Assembly (NCBI GenBank): GCA_045611685.1
Contig: JAZKXO010000024.1
Coordinates: 66,956-130,955, forward strand
Direction of reading: 5' to 3'
From: SIG701 sp045611685
GTDB lineage: Bacteria > Bacillota > Clostridia > Oscillospirales > CAG-272
DNA: 64,000 bases
Numbering within the stretch: the first letter of the stretch is position 1; every line of letters starts with the position of its first letter. Positions 35,244 through 43,098 of the stretch are shown here, piece after piece. The notes under the pieces are model-generated. The model ran no database searches. It had not been told where the DNA came from and saw nothing but the letters and a program-made list of their open reading frames with translations. The position numbers and the translations under genes were made by a program.

Positions 35244-36167
35244 TCATTTATAAAGTTCTGTAGAAAGATACCGATCGCCGGCATCGGGGCAAAGAACCAC
35301 GACACGTTTTCCCTCGTTCTCGGGGCGGCTCGCGACCAGGGCAGCCGCATGGAGCGCCGCGCCCGAGGAGATTCCGAGGAGAATTCCATCCTTACGGGCG
35401 GTTTCACGAGCGGCCTTGTACGATTCCTCCGCCGAAACGGGAATTACCTCATCATAAAGCGACGTGTTGAGAACATCCGGTACGAATCCCGCACCGATCC
35501 CCTGAATTTTATGAGGACCGGCCTGACCGCCGCTCAGAATCGCAGACGCATCCGGCTCGACGCCAATCACACGGATCGACGGATTCTTTTCTTTCAGGTA
35601 TCTTCCCGTACCGCTGATCGTTCCGCCCGTGCCAATACCCGCGACGAAAATATCGATCTCGCCATCCGTATCCTCCCAAATCTCGGGGCCTGTCGTTTCA
35701 TAATGCGCCTCAGAATTGATCGGATTTCCAAACTGGTCGGGGATAAAACTGCCCGGTATAGAATCCGCCAGTTTTTTGGCGCGAGCCACCGCACCGCTCA
35801 TACCCTCAGCGCCAGGCGTGAGGACGAGTTCAGCTCCATACGCCGCGAGAAGCGTGCGGCGTTCGGCGCTCATCGTATCAGGCATCGTAAGGATCACGCG
35901 ATAGCCGCGTGCCGCCGCTACCGCAGCAAGACCGATGCCGGTGTTGCCGCTCGTGGGCTCAATGATCACACCGCCGGGCGCCAAAAGGCCTTGTGCCTCT
36001 GCATCGTCAATCATAGCCCGCGCGATGCGGTCCTTCGCACTTCCGGCAGGATTGAAATATTCAAGCTTTGCCACAAGCGGCACACGGATACCCCTCGATG
36101 CGGAGAAACCGCTGAGCATAACGATCGGCGTGTGTCCGATCAGGGATTCAAGTGATTTATGTATCAT
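35244..36167 (-). CDS. cysK: Cysteine synthase A (O-acetylserine sulfhydrylase)
   Basis: PLP-dependent synthesis of cysteine from O-acetylserine and sulfide, 307 residues. The PLP lysine lies in NPAGSAKDRIARAM (about residue 43); the substrate loop EPTSGNTGIGLA and the phosphate-binding GTGGTISGTGRYL follow, then GISSGAAL near the C-terminus. GGGAG lies before the ATG. The gene stands alone, ended by a strong terminator. The Cys-specific motif set supports CysK rather than cystathionine beta-synthase. Confidence 0.94.
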   Translation of the reverse strand: MIHKSLESLIGHTPIVMLSGFSASRGIRVPLVAKLEYFNPAGSAKDRIARAMIDDAEAQGLLAPGGVIIEPTSGNTGIGLAAVAAARGYRVILTMPDTMSAERRTLLAAYGAELVLTPGAEGMSGAVARAKKLADSIPGSFIPDQFGNPINSEAHYETTGPEIWEDTDGEIDIFVAGIGTGGTISGTGRYLKEKNPSIRVIGVEPDASAILSGGQAGPHKIQGIGAGFVPDVLNTSLYDEVIPVSAEESYKAARETARKDGILLGISSGAALHAAALVASRPENEGKRVVVLCPDAGDRYLSTELYK

Positions 36168-36357
36168 TCCAACGCACTCCCTATAAAATATATTTTGTCA
36201 AATGAGGAAATACCATACTGCATAAAACGTGCGCTTTGCGGCATACTACTATTGTACCCTTTGTGAGGCAATATCGCATGGGCGGCATATCCGCCAAAAA
36301 CGGCGGTTCCTTTCCCGGAATCGGCTGTAAAACCATGGGAAGAAAGCATCACACAAT

Positions 36358-36504
36358 ATGAATAACCAGAATCAGAACAATCAGAATAACAACCAGAATA
36401 ATCAGAATCAGAATAACCAGAATAAGAATCAGCAGAACCAGAACAACCAGAACAAGAATCAGCAGAACCAGAACAACCAGAATCAGAACAACAACCAGCG
36501 CTAA
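36358..36504 (+). CDS. 48-residue asparagine/glutamine-only peptide
   Basis: The frame from ATG 36358 to TAA 36504 encodes 48 residues made almost wholly of Asn and Gln, with two Lys and a final Arg; units such as NKNQQNQNNQ recur at residues 22-31 and 32-41. An intrinsic terminator follows 40 bases later, which supports a real transcription unit. The ribosome site is weak (GGAAGAAAG, about 11 bases upstream). Composition recalls N/Q-rich low-complexity peptides and distantly gamma-type spore proteins, but no homology can be claimed. The opposite-strand frames are Cys/Ser/Gly-rich or Val/Ile/Leu-rich and are discarded as shadows. Confidence 0.55.
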   Translation: MNNQNQNNQNNNQNNQNQNNQNKNQQNQNNQNKNQQNQNNQNQNNNQR

Positions 36505-36543
36505 TCTGCAACTGAAATTTTTTGATTTCCTGCAAATGGGTAC

Positions 36544-36571
36544 CAAAAGCCACGTTTCGACGTGGCTTTTG
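36544..36571 (+). terminator. Terminator after the Asn/Gln peptide gene
   Basis: Eleven-base perfect stem (36544-36554 with 36561-36571), six-base loop, then a T-rich tail on the plus strand. Confidence 0.8.
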
Positions 36572-36601
36572 CTTTTAGAGAGGGTAATTTCAAAGCCGGT
36601 C

Positions 36602-36630
36602 TTGATTTCTTTCTAAAACTGTGATACAAT
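36602..36630 (+). promoter_or_regulatory. Promoter of tRNA-Arg
   Basis: TTGATT (36602-36607) and TACAAT (36625-36630) with 17-base spacing, 25 bases before the mature tRNA 5' end. Confidence 0.75.
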
Positions 36631-36655
36631 AGTACGCACCACAGGTGACAGATAC

Positions 36656-36732
36656 GCCCCGATAGCTCAGTAGGATAGAGCGAACGCCTCCTAAGCGTTA
36701 GGCCGCTGGTTCGACTCCAGTTCGGGGTGCCA
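36656..36732 (+). tRNA. tRNA-Arg (anticodon CCT)
   Basis: Full cloverleaf of 77 bases: seven-pair acceptor (G1-U72 wobble at the end), D arm GCTC/GAGC, anticodon stem AACGC/GCGTT with loop CTCCTAA (anticodon CCT, reading AGG), short variable loop, and T arm with TTCGACT. The discriminator is G and CCA is encoded. It stands alone between a promoter and a terminator. Confidence 0.97.
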
Positions 36733-36797
36733 CGTTTAGTATATGGTAACATAGAAACTCACCAAAGTCAATAGAATGCCAGTGATTGCGGTGCGGC

Positions 36798-36825
36798 AAA
36801 AAGAGAGCCAGTTGGCTCTCTTTTT
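36798..36825. terminator. Bidirectional terminator for tRNA-Arg and the ECF gene
   Basis: Twelve-base perfect stem (36798-36809 with 36814-36825), four-base loop, A-run and T-run on either side; it sits two bases beyond the minus-strand stop at 36828. Confidence 0.88.
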
Positions 36826-36827
36826 CG

Positions 36828-37364
36828 TTATTTCATAAGTTTTTTGAGAATGTTCGAAAGCGGGAGAATCAAGAGACCCGCAATAAAATTGCCGATCCCG
36901 TGGAGAACATCAAATGGGAGACCCGCCGCAATCCAGGCAAGCATTTCGGGAAAACCAAACCCATACATCAGCGCCTGTACCGGTGCGTAAAGGATTCCGA
37001 ACAAAAATCCGTGGAGCGCACATAGGATTGGATATACGACGCGCGAAGCCATCGGCGGCATGGTTTTCGGCAGAAGCATAGTTACACCCCAAAGAACCGT
37101 CCATATGTACAGATACGGTATCCACCACACGGAAAATCCCGCATAGAGTCCATTAAGCAAAACAAAAATATAAATGGGAATCAATGCTTTTGTTCTGAAC
37201 GCAAGAGTGTATACCATGGTAAACATCCCGACGAGGTGGATGTTCGGCAAAACTTCCATGATAATTTTGGAGCAGAACATCAGCGTTCCCAGCATGGAAA
37301 ACACCGTCATCTCAAAAATACGGCGGGAACGGAATTTTGAGCGAAGATTACTTTGTGTAGACAA
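36828..37364 (-). CDS. ECF-type transporter S component, probable cobalamin specificity
   Basis: Hydrophobic substrate-binding (S) subunit of an energy-coupling-factor vitamin importer. About six membrane helices follow a basic N-terminus (SKFRSRRIFEMTVFSMLGTLM); LPNIHLVGMFTM, WWIPYLYIWTVLWGVTMLLP and the helix before the C-terminal KKLMK are recognisable. The ATP-binding and T subunits are not in the window. The likely start is TTG 37364, with GGAGAG ten bases upstream, inside the end of the DUF4430 gene; an ATG at 37406 has no ribosome site. Cobalamin specificity is inferred from the riboswitch and the DUF4430 partner upstream. Confidence 0.75.
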   Translation of the reverse strand: MSTQSNLRSKFRSRRIFEMTVFSMLGTLMFCSKIIMEVLPNIHLVGMFTMVYTLAFRTKALIPIYIFVLLNGLYAGFSVWWIPYLYIWTVLWGVTMLLPKTMPPMASRVVYPILCALHGFLFGILYAPVQALMYGFGFPEMLAWIAAGLPFDVLHGIGNFIAGLLILPLSNILKKLMK

Positions 37365-37776
37365 GTTCGTAGTGCTCTCCGTCCGCAATCGGTGTTGCAT
37401 CCACACCCGTCATCATATATTCACCGTTTTTGAAAAAGCCCCAATAACTCTGATCAACATCATAATCGGCGGTGATTCCGTTTACACTCTTGATATACAT
37501 ACCGAACTGACCCATCTCGCCGTCAATGAGCTCATGCGCAAAAAGCGCCTCTCCAAGGAATTTGGCATCTGTATAAATTGTAAACGTTATGGATTTTTCG
37601 CCCGCCTTCACCTCAACTGCAACCGCTTTTTGGCCGTTGCCAAAAGATGTATCCTCCAAATAAACGGCATTCTCCCAAAGCCCTTCCGACTTTTCGGTGT
37701 TGCCGCAAGCCACAATGCACAGTGCCATGCACAAGGGGAGGATCACACAAATGATTCTCATAATTGTTTTTTTCAT
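37348..37776 (-). CDS. DUF4430 (transcobalamin-like) lipoprotein
   Basis: Small exported lipoprotein of 142 residues. The signal ends in the lipobox CIVAC, followed by a short linker and one DUF4430 domain (about 55-142) with LIDGEMGQFGMYIKSVNGI, DQSYWGFFKNGEYMMTGVDATPI and GEHYELVYTK. DUF4430 resembles the C-terminal domain of transcobalamin/intrinsic factor, which contacts vitamin B12. The ATG at 37776 is preceded by AAAGGAAAC. It overlaps the ECF gene and lies directly after a cobalamin riboswitch and terminator, so it is a plausible B12-capturing surface protein. Confidence 0.8.
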   Translation of the reverse strand: MKKTIMRIICVILPLCMALCIVACGNTEKSEGLWENAVYLEDTSFGNGQKAVAVEVKAGEKSITFTIYTDAKFLGEALFAHELIDGEMGQFGMYIKSVNGITADYDVDQSYWGFFKNGEYMMTGVDATPIADGEHYELVYTK

Positions 37777-37823
37777 TTTTTGTTTCCTTTCGTATTGAAA
37801 TATCATACAAAAGATAAAATAAA

Positions 37824-37841
37824 AGCACCCTTCCGTGGGTG
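37824..37841 (-). terminator. Riboswitch expression-platform terminator
   Basis: GCACCC/GGGTGC hairpin (37836-37841 and 37824-37829, minus strand) followed by a T-rich tail, between the cobalamin aptamer and the DUF4430 start codon. Its position suggests ligand-induced transcription termination. Confidence 0.75.
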
Positions 37842-37924
37842 CGAATGAGGACAAAAACAAGGGATACCCCGCCGTATCCGAATCCTCAATCTCCCCCACT
37901 TTGCCCAAGAGACTTTTACGAGTC

Positions 37925-38060
37925 ACAGAACGATAAGCATTCCGACTTGAGAGATCGAGATCTCAGTTACGGTAATGGCTGTTGCCGCGGATTTGCACCG
38001 CAATTTCCTTATCCCCGCGTATGCCGTACGACACACGCGACAACGAAAGATTTCTCTTTC
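37925..38060 (-). promoter_or_regulatory. Cobalamin riboswitch
   Basis: On the minus strand, in order: a seven-pair hairpin closing CGCGTGT with ATACGCG (P2-like, about 38016-38039); AAGGAAAT; the GGTGCAAATCC loop characteristic of cobalamin aptamers; GGCAACAGCC; CCGTAACTG; a GAGATC hairpin; and AAGTCGGAATGC, corresponding to the B12-box side. GATAAG and CTTATC can close the central stem (P3). Outer boundaries are approximate. A promoter lies upstream and a terminator downstream. A covariance-model search would settle the subclass (AdoCbl or other). Confidence 0.8.
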
Positions 38061-38090
38061 CGATGAACTGTGTTTATTTTTTGCACATTC

Positions 38091-38119
38091 ATTATATCAC
38101 GTTTTCCAAAATGTTGCAA
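38091..38119 (-). promoter_or_regulatory. Promoter of the riboswitch-DUF4430-ECF unit
   Basis: TTGCAA (38114-38119) and TATAAT (38091-38096), spacing 17, minus strand. Transcription would start just before the aptamer. Confidence 0.75.
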
Positions 38120-38218
38120 TAGTGATGCACAATTTTAACCACGTTTACAGGTTAATTTCTTCTGTAGTATGACAACAACATAGTTCACACGTAAAAAACT
38201 TAAAAGATGCCGCCATGC

Positions 38219-38247
38219 TTGACATTTCACTGTATCTTTGATATAAT
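38219..38247 (+). promoter_or_regulatory. Sigma-A promoter of the lactate permease gene
   Basis: Perfect TTGACA (38219-38224) and TATAAT (38242-38247), 17-base spacing, about 40 bases before the start codon. Confidence 0.88.
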
Positions 38248-38287
38248 TACTTGTATTTTTTAAAAGTGTGAAAGAGGAATTTTATCT

Positions 38288-39919
38288 ATGTTAGCATTAT
38301 TAGCATTTCTGCCCATACTGGCCACGCTCGTCCTTATGATGGCGTTCAACTGGCCCGCCAAGAGATGCCTTTTCATCTCCTGGATCCTTTCAGTGGTATT
38401 TGCCTTCTTTTTCTGGGATATTGAAGTGAAGGCGCTGGTTGCCAGCTCCCTCTACGGTGTCCTCGGTTCGATGGACGTTCTGGTCATTATTCTGGGCGCT
38501 ATTCTCGTTATGAACACACTCAAAACATCGGGGGCCACTTCCGCTATTAACCGCGGATTTATGAACATCTGTCCCGACAAACGCGTGCAGGCGTGCATTA
38601 TCGGTTTCTCGTTCTGCTCGTTTATTGAGGCCGCCGCAGGCTTTGGCACACCGGCCGCTCTGGCAGGTCCGCTCCTTGTTTGTCTCGGCTTCCCGCCGCT
38701 GGCCGCCGCCATGATTACGCTCATTTTTGACTCCGTTGCCGTTTCCTTCGGCGCCGTGGGTACGCCCGTTACGGCGGCACTCAACGCTTTGGGCATGAGT
38801 GACAACGCCGCTTTTACTTCGGATTTCGCTTTCTGGACCGCACTCCCTCATGCGGTTGTCAGCATTATTCTGCCGCTTCTTGTACTGCTTATGACGACAA
38901 AACTGTTCAGCCCCGAAAAGTCGTTCAAGCCTGCCCTTGAGGCCGCTCCTTTTGCCTTGTTTACGGGTCTGAGCTTTGCCGTTCCGTATTTAGCAACGAC
39001 TATGTTTATCGGATATGAGTTCGCTTCTCTCATCGGTGCTCTCGCGTCTATCGCGGCGACTGTTCTGGCCGCCAAGAAAGGCTTCCTCGTTCCCAAAAAT
39101 ACGTGGGATTTCGGTGATGCATCCAAATGGAATGAGGAATGGCTCGCCACAAGCGAGGTGGCACCAATCAATGAATCGAAAATGTCCTTGATTTTGGCGT
39201 GGACGCCGTATCTTCTCATCGCCGCTATTCTCGTTATTACCCGTATTCCGCAGCTTGGCATCAAGTCCCTTCTCACATCCGGCGCACCGTTCGTTCTCAA
39301 AATTGACAATCTGCTCGGATTTGAAAAGCTTGACTGGAGCCTCAAATGGGCGTATCTCCCCGGCACGTTCTTCATTCTTGTTTCTCTGATCACAAACGTC
39401 ATTCACAAGATGAACAAACAAATGATAAAGCGCTCCTGGGCAGACACCTTAAAGCAGGTTTCCGGCGCCGCTCTGGCACTCATCTTCGGTCTTGCGCTGG
39501 TTGAGGTTATGAAGTACAAAAATGCCGCCGACACCAGTATGCTTGACGAAATGGCCAATGCGCTCGCAAAGGTGGGTAAGGATCTATTCCTCATTATCGC
39601 TCCTTTCATTGGCGTACTGGGCGCTTTCGTCTCCGGATCTGCCACGGTCTCTATGAATCTGTTCTCCACTCTACAGTTCAACACCGCGACCGTTCTCGGC
39701 CTGCCGACGGTGTTTATTCTCTCCATGCAGTGCGTCGGTGCAGCCATCGGTAATATGATCTGTATCAACAACGCCGTTGCCGCCAGCGCCACGATCGGCA
39801 CAAGCGGCCGTGAGGGAAAACTCATCAAAATCAACATCATTCCCGTTCTCATATACGTTGCAATTACCGTTCTGATTTTCTACATCGCCTTGGCACTCGG
39901 TATAAAGCCGACGGCATAA
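38288..39919 (+). CDS. lctP: L-lactate permease (LctP/LldP family)
   Basis: Proton-coupled lactate/glycolate transporter with about 12-14 membrane helices, 543 residues. Family features include FIEAAAGFGTPAALAGPLLVCLGFPPLAAAM and SVAVSFGAVGTPVTAAL (about 115-165) and the C-terminal GSATVSMNLFSTLQF plus CVGAAIGNMICINN. AGAGG lies nine bases before the ATG. The gene has its own promoter and terminator. No lactate dehydrogenase or regulator adjoins it. The direction of transport cannot be inferred. Confidence 0.93.
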   Translation: MLALLAFLPILATLVLMMAFNWPAKRCLFISWILSVVFAFFFWDIEVKALVASSLYGVLGSMDVLVIILGAILVMNTLKTSGATSAINRGFMNICPDKRVQACIIGFSFCSFIEAAAGFGTPAALAGPLLVCLGFPPLAAAMITLIFDSVAVSFGAVGTPVTAALNALGMSDNAAFTSDFAFWTALPHAVVSIILPLLVLLMTTKLFSPEKSFKPALEAAPFALFTGLSFAVPYLATTMFIGYEFASLIGALASIAATVLAAKKGFLVPKNTWDFGDASKWNEEWLATSEVAPINESKMSLILAWTPYLLIAAILVITRIPQLGIKSLLTSGAPFVLKIDNLLGFEKLDWSLKWAYLPGTFFILVSLITNVIHKMNKQMIKRSWADTLKQVSGAALALIFGLALVEVMKYKNAADTSMLDEMANALAKVGKDLFLIIAPFIGVLGAFVSGSATVSMNLFSTLQFNTATVLGLPTVFILSMQCVGAAIGNMICINNAVAASATIGTSGREGKLIKINIIPVLIYVAITVLIFYIALALGIKPTA

Positions 39920-39936
39920 ATCATTGTGCGGTGTAT

Positions 39937-39959
39937 AAACCCTCCTTTGTGGAGGGTTT
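39937..39959 (+). terminator. Terminator after the lactate permease
   Basis: Nine-base stem (39937-39945 with 39951-39959), five-base loop, then T-rich tail, 17 bases after the stop. Confidence 0.88.
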
Positions 39960-39990
39960 TGTTTTTTCGCAGAAATCTTGCTCTTCCCTA

Positions 39991-40019
39991 TTGACAATAC
40001 CGTTCTTATATGGTACAAT
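39991..40019 (+). promoter_or_regulatory. Promoter of the sdpR-sdpI-like operon
   Basis: TTGACA (39991-39996) and TACAAT (40014-40019), spacing 17, directly followed by the palindromic operator. Confidence 0.85.
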
Positions 40020-40020
40020 A

Positions 40021-40049
40021 CATTTAACAGTTAGGTTAATTGTTAAATG
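40021..40049. promoter_or_regulatory. Palindromic operator for the ArsR-family regulator
   Basis: Perfect nine-base inverted repeat CATTTAACA (40021-40029) and TGTTAAATG (40041-40049) with an 11-base spacer, covering the presumed transcription start. The size fits a dimeric winged-helix ArsR/SdpR repressor acting on its own gene. Confidence 0.75.
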
Positions 40050-40067
40050 TTATTTCAAGGAGGAACA

Positions 40068-40349
40068 ATGGGACTGCAAAACACAATGCGCGCCCTCGCC
40101 GATCCGATTCGTCGGGAGATACTGAATCTCTTAAAGGACGGAACGATGTCTGCCGGTGATATCGCCAATCACTTTGATGTGACAGCGGCATCCATCTCGC
40201 GGCATTTATCCGTTTTAAAGGATGCCGATCTGATCCGCGATAAACGCGACGGAAAATTTATTTTTTACGAACTGAACACATCTGTACTGGAAGAAATCCT
40301 CTTATGGGTTTCCGATCTGAAAGGAGAAAACGGCAATGCTTCGAAATAA
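40068..40349 (+). CDS. ArsR/SdpR-family transcriptional repressor
   Basis: Winged-helix autorepressor of 93 residues: MRALADPIRREILNLLKDGTMSAGDIANHF, then the recognition helix TAASISRHLSVLKDADLI and the wing RDKRDGKFIFYEL. There is no metal-binding cysteine motif, which fits the SdpR rather than the ArsR/SmtB metal branch. AAGGAGG lies four bases before the ATG at 40068. It overlaps the SdpI-like gene by 14 bases. In Bacillus subtilis SdpR represses sdpRI and is sequestered by SdpI when toxin is bound; the same logic is inferred here. Confidence 0.9.
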   Translation: MGLQNTMRALADPIRREILNLLKDGTMSAGDIANHFDVTAASISRHLSVLKDADLIRDKRDGKFIFYELNTSVLEEILLWVSDLKGENGNASK

Positions 40350-41430
40350 CAAATGGAAACTGATTATCTCTTCCCTTCTCATTCTGCTGCCCATTCTTGC
40401 GGGCAGCATTTTGTGGGATTCTCTGCCCGAGCAGATGGCAATACACTGGGGCACTTCCGGCAACGCAAACGGCTGGAGCAGCCGCGGTTTTGCTGTATTC
40501 CTTCTGCCGATTTTTCTCCTTGTGTTCCACTGGGTTTGCCTTTTGATTACCGCTATGGATCATAAAAGCAAGACACAAAATCCGAAGGTATACGGAATTG
40601 TTTTCTGGATCGTCCCTTTCATTTCCCTCTTCGCCAACGGAATAATGTATGCGACCGCGTTCGGCAAGACGCTCAACCTCCCGTTCTATCTCTCCGTTTT
40701 GATGGGACTTATGTTCGTGGTTATCGGCAACTATATGCCGAAAGCTACGCAGAACCGTACGATGGGTATAAAAACAGTCTGGGCACTCCACAGCGAGGAA
40801 AACTGGAATATGACGCACCGCTTTGCTGGAAAAGTATGGGTGATCGGCGGCGTTTTGTTCATGACAGCAGGCTTGTTGCCCCTTAGATTCTTCCCGTTTG
40901 CGCTCCTTGTTCCCATCCTTTTCGGCGCATCCCCTGCCCTCTACTCGTATCTGTACTACAGAAAGCAGAAAAAGAACGGGACACTTATCGAAACGGATAC
41001 CGCCGCTTTCGTGAAAGAAAAGAAAATGCACATTTTCGTCAGTGTGATTATCACCGTTTCCGTCGTGCTTCTATTCGGCTTTATAGCCTTTACCGGCGAC
41101 GTTTCACTGGAATACGGCGAGGACGCGTTCACCGTACGCGCCACCTATTTTGACGATGCGACAATCGCTTACGACGATATCGAAAGCATTGAATACCGCG
41201 AAAACGACATGCCCGGTATGCGCACGTTCGGCTACGCCTCCCCACGTCTCCTTATGGGCGCATTCCAGAATGATGAATTCGGCAATTACACACGATATTC
41301 CTATACCGCATGCGACGACGCCGTTATCCTTACGGTGAACGGCAAGAAAATTGTCATAAACGCCAAAACCGAGGTAGAGACGAAGCTGATTTACGATACA
41401 CTCACGGAAAAGAGATATACGCATAAATAA
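40336..41430 (+). CDS. SdpI/DUF1648 membrane protein with C-terminal PH-like domain
   Basis: Integral membrane protein of 364 residues. The N-terminal DUF1648 motif (LPEQMAIHWGTSGNANGWSSR) and the following SdpI region (NYMPKATQNRTMGIKTVWALHSEENWNMTHRFAGKVW) are clear; about seven or eight helices extend to residue 255. A soluble tail (about 255-364) rich in beta strands resembles a bacterial PH domain (YDDIESIEYRENDM...DDAVILTVNGKKIVINAKT). SdpI gives immunity to the SdpC cannibalism toxin and signals to SdpR. AAAGGAG lies nine bases before the ATG. No toxin gene is nearby, so it may be an orphan immunity or stress sensor. Confidence 0.87.
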   Translation: MLRNNKWKLIISSLLILLPILAGSILWDSLPEQMAIHWGTSGNANGWSSRGFAVFLLPIFLLVFHWVCLLITAMDHKSKTQNPKVYGIVFWIVPFISLFANGIMYATAFGKTLNLPFYLSVLMGLMFVVIGNYMPKATQNRTMGIKTVWALHSEENWNMTHRFAGKVWVIGGVLFMTAGLLPLRFFPFALLVPILFGASPALYSYLYYRKQKKNGTLIETDTAAFVKEKKMHIFVSVIITVSVVLLFGFIAFTGDVSLEYGEDAFTVRATYFDDATIAYDDIESIEYRENDMPGMRTFGYASPRLLMGAFQNDEFGNYTRYSYTACDDAVILTVNGKKIVINAKTEVETKLIYDTLTEKRYTHK

Positions 41431-41480
41431 TTTTATAAAGCATATCGAAAGACACTTTTGTTCTTTGCCATCAATGCATT

Positions 41481-41512
41481 ACCGATGCGAAATTATTTGA
41501 TTTCGCATCGGT
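41481..41512 (+). terminator. Terminator after the SdpI-like gene
   Basis: Thirteen-base perfect stem (41481-41493 with 41500-41512), six-base loop, followed by TTTTC. Confidence 0.85.
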
Positions 41513-41578
41513 TTTCTTTTTATGCTGCACCGATTGAAAAGAAGGCCAGTGCTTTTTGTGCAAAACACACGAAATCGG

Positions 41579-41607
41579 TTGACTTTTGTCGATCACTTTA
41601 GTATAAT
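41579..41607 (+). promoter_or_regulatory. Promoter of the nucleobase permease gene
   Basis: TTGACT (41579-41584) and TATAAT (41602-41607), spacing 17. The 50-base leader holds a small GGCAG/CTGCC hairpin (about 41613-41634); no known riboswitch is recognised. Confidence 0.8.
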
Positions 41608-41658
41608 AAAAGGCAGGGACGGATAAACTGCCCGAAAAAATCTTTTGGAGGATCTCTC

Positions 41659-43059
41659 ATGGAAAAGAATCTTGTTTATGACATCCACGACAAACCAAAA
41701 TTCCCTAAGCTTTTAGTTTTCGCCATCCAGCAGCTTCTTGCTATCATGGCGGCTACAATCACCGTTCCGATGATCGTCGGAAATGGTATGTCTACTTCTG
41801 CAGCGCTTTTTGGCGCAGGCATCGGAACGCTTGTTTATCAGCTCTTCACTAAGTTCAGAAGCCCGGTATTCCTCGGATCCTCTTTCGCTTTCATCGGTCC
41901 GATGCTTGCAGCATTCGCCGGTGCGGTAGGAAGCGTTTCCCTCGGTTATCTCGGACTCATTATCGGTGCCGCATTTGCTGCACTCGTTTATGTAGTTCTT
42001 GCACTGATCGTTAAGTGCGCAGGCACGAAATGGATCAACAAGATCATGCCGGCTGCAGTTATTGGCCCAACCGTTGCTCTCATCGGTCTTTCTCTTGCAG
42101 GCGCGGCAATTAACGACGTATTCTCCTACGGCGGTAAGATCGATTTCGGCTTGTCCAGCTATTTTGATATGACGGCCGGTACTTGGGTATCGCTCATTTG
42201 CGCTCTCGTTACCTTTGCGGTTGTTATCCTCTCCGCTGTTTACGGAAAGAAAATGGTTAGGCTCATTCCGTTCATTATCGGTATCCTCGCAGGATACGTA
42301 ACCGCTCTCATTTTCACTCTGATCGGTATCGCTACTGAAAATCAATCGCTTATCATGATTGATTTTGCTCCCTTCAAGGCTCTCTTTGCAGATGGTATCG
42401 GACTCTCCACCTTTCTTGTTGTTCCCGAATTTTCTTTCCTTGAAGCAATTAAAGGCGCGGCTGATTTTGAGTGGAGTTACCTCGCAACCGTTGCGATCGC
42501 TTACACCCCTGTCGCATTCGTTGTATTTGCTGAGCACCTTGCAGATCACAAAAACCTCTCCACCATCATCGGCAAGGACCTCATCGAGGATCCGGGGCTT
42601 CATAGAACCCTCCTCGGCGACGGTATCGGCTCTTTTGCTGGCGCTTTGTTCGGCGGTTGCCCGAATACTACCTACGGCGAGTCCGTTGGCTGCGTGGCTA
42701 TCACGAAGAACGCATCGATCATTACTATTACAACTACTGCGATCATCTCCATTCTCGTTTCCTTCATCTCCCCCTTCGTTGCCTTCCTTGATTCCATTCC
42801 CGGCTGCGTAATGGGTGGCGTTTGCGTAACGCTTTACGGATTCATTGCCGTTTCCGGCCTTAAGATGATCCAAAAGGTTGACTTGGAAGACGATGCGAAT
42901 CTTTTCACCGTTTCGGCCATCCTTATTCCGGGTATCGGCGGCATGTCGATGGCTATCGGCGGCAAGGTGTTCGTCACCCCGATTGCTTGTGCGCTTATTC
43001 TCGGTATTGTAACCAATCTTCTGCTGAATAAATTTAAAAAAGCGAAGAAGGATGACTGA
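41659..43059 (+). CDS. Uracil/xanthine permease (NCS2 family)
   Basis: Proton-coupled nucleobase importer of the NAT/NCS2 family, 466 residues, about 14 membrane segments. Diagnostic stretches are SSFAFIGPM in helix 3, FVVFAEHLADHKNL (the conserved Glu of helix 8), and GGCPNTTYGESVGCVAITKNAS in helix 10, closer to uracil permease (UraA/PyrP) than to xanthine carriers. GGAGG lies before the ATG. There is no PyrR-type attenuator in the leader. Own promoter and terminator. Confidence 0.9.
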   Translation: MEKNLVYDIHDKPKFPKLLVFAIQQLLAIMAATITVPMIVGNGMSTSAALFGAGIGTLVYQLFTKFRSPVFLGSSFAFIGPMLAAFAGAVGSVSLGYLGLIIGAAFAALVYVVLALIVKCAGTKWINKIMPAAVIGPTVALIGLSLAGAAINDVFSYGGKIDFGLSSYFDMTAGTWVSLICALVTFAVVILSAVYGKKMVRLIPFIIGILAGYVTALIFTLIGIATENQSLIMIDFAPFKALFADGIGLSTFLVVPEFSFLEAIKGAADFEWSYLATVAIAYTPVAFVVFAEHLADHKNLSTIIGKDLIEDPGLHRTLLGDGIGSFAGALFGGCPNTTYGESVGCVAITKNASIITITTTAIISILVSFISPFVAFLDSIPGCVMGGVCVTLYGFIAVSGLKMIQKVDLEDDANLFTVSAILIPGIGGMSMAIGGKVFVTPIACALILGIVTNLLLNKFKKAKKDD

Positions 43060-43098
43060 CCCTCGTATCGAGAACACAAATAAACTTACATAAGATAA

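Noticed and set aside
36358..36504. CRISPR array or simple tandem repeat
   Set aside because: The repeat is a codon-level pattern with no equal-length direct repeats and spacers; it stays in one reading frame.
36164..36553. Cys/Ser/Gly-rich and Val/Ile/Leu-rich minus-strand frames over the N/Q repeat
   Set aside because: They are the complements of the AAT/AAC/CAG repeat; the plus strand has a clean start, stop and terminator.
37777..37926. N-terminal 50-codon extension of the DUF4430 protein
   Set aside because: It reads through the riboswitch terminator and lacks a signal peptide; the internal ATG at 37776 has a ribosome site and a lipoprotein signal.
41608..41658. Riboswitch or PyrR attenuator in the permease leader
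   Set aside because: Only a five-base hairpin is visible, with no known aptamer core and no PyrR-binding loop.
41713..43077. 454-codon minus-strand frame opposite the nucleobase permease
   Set aside because: Composition is a shadow of a hydrophobic transporter read backwards (very polar, Asn/Glu/Arg rich); no family.
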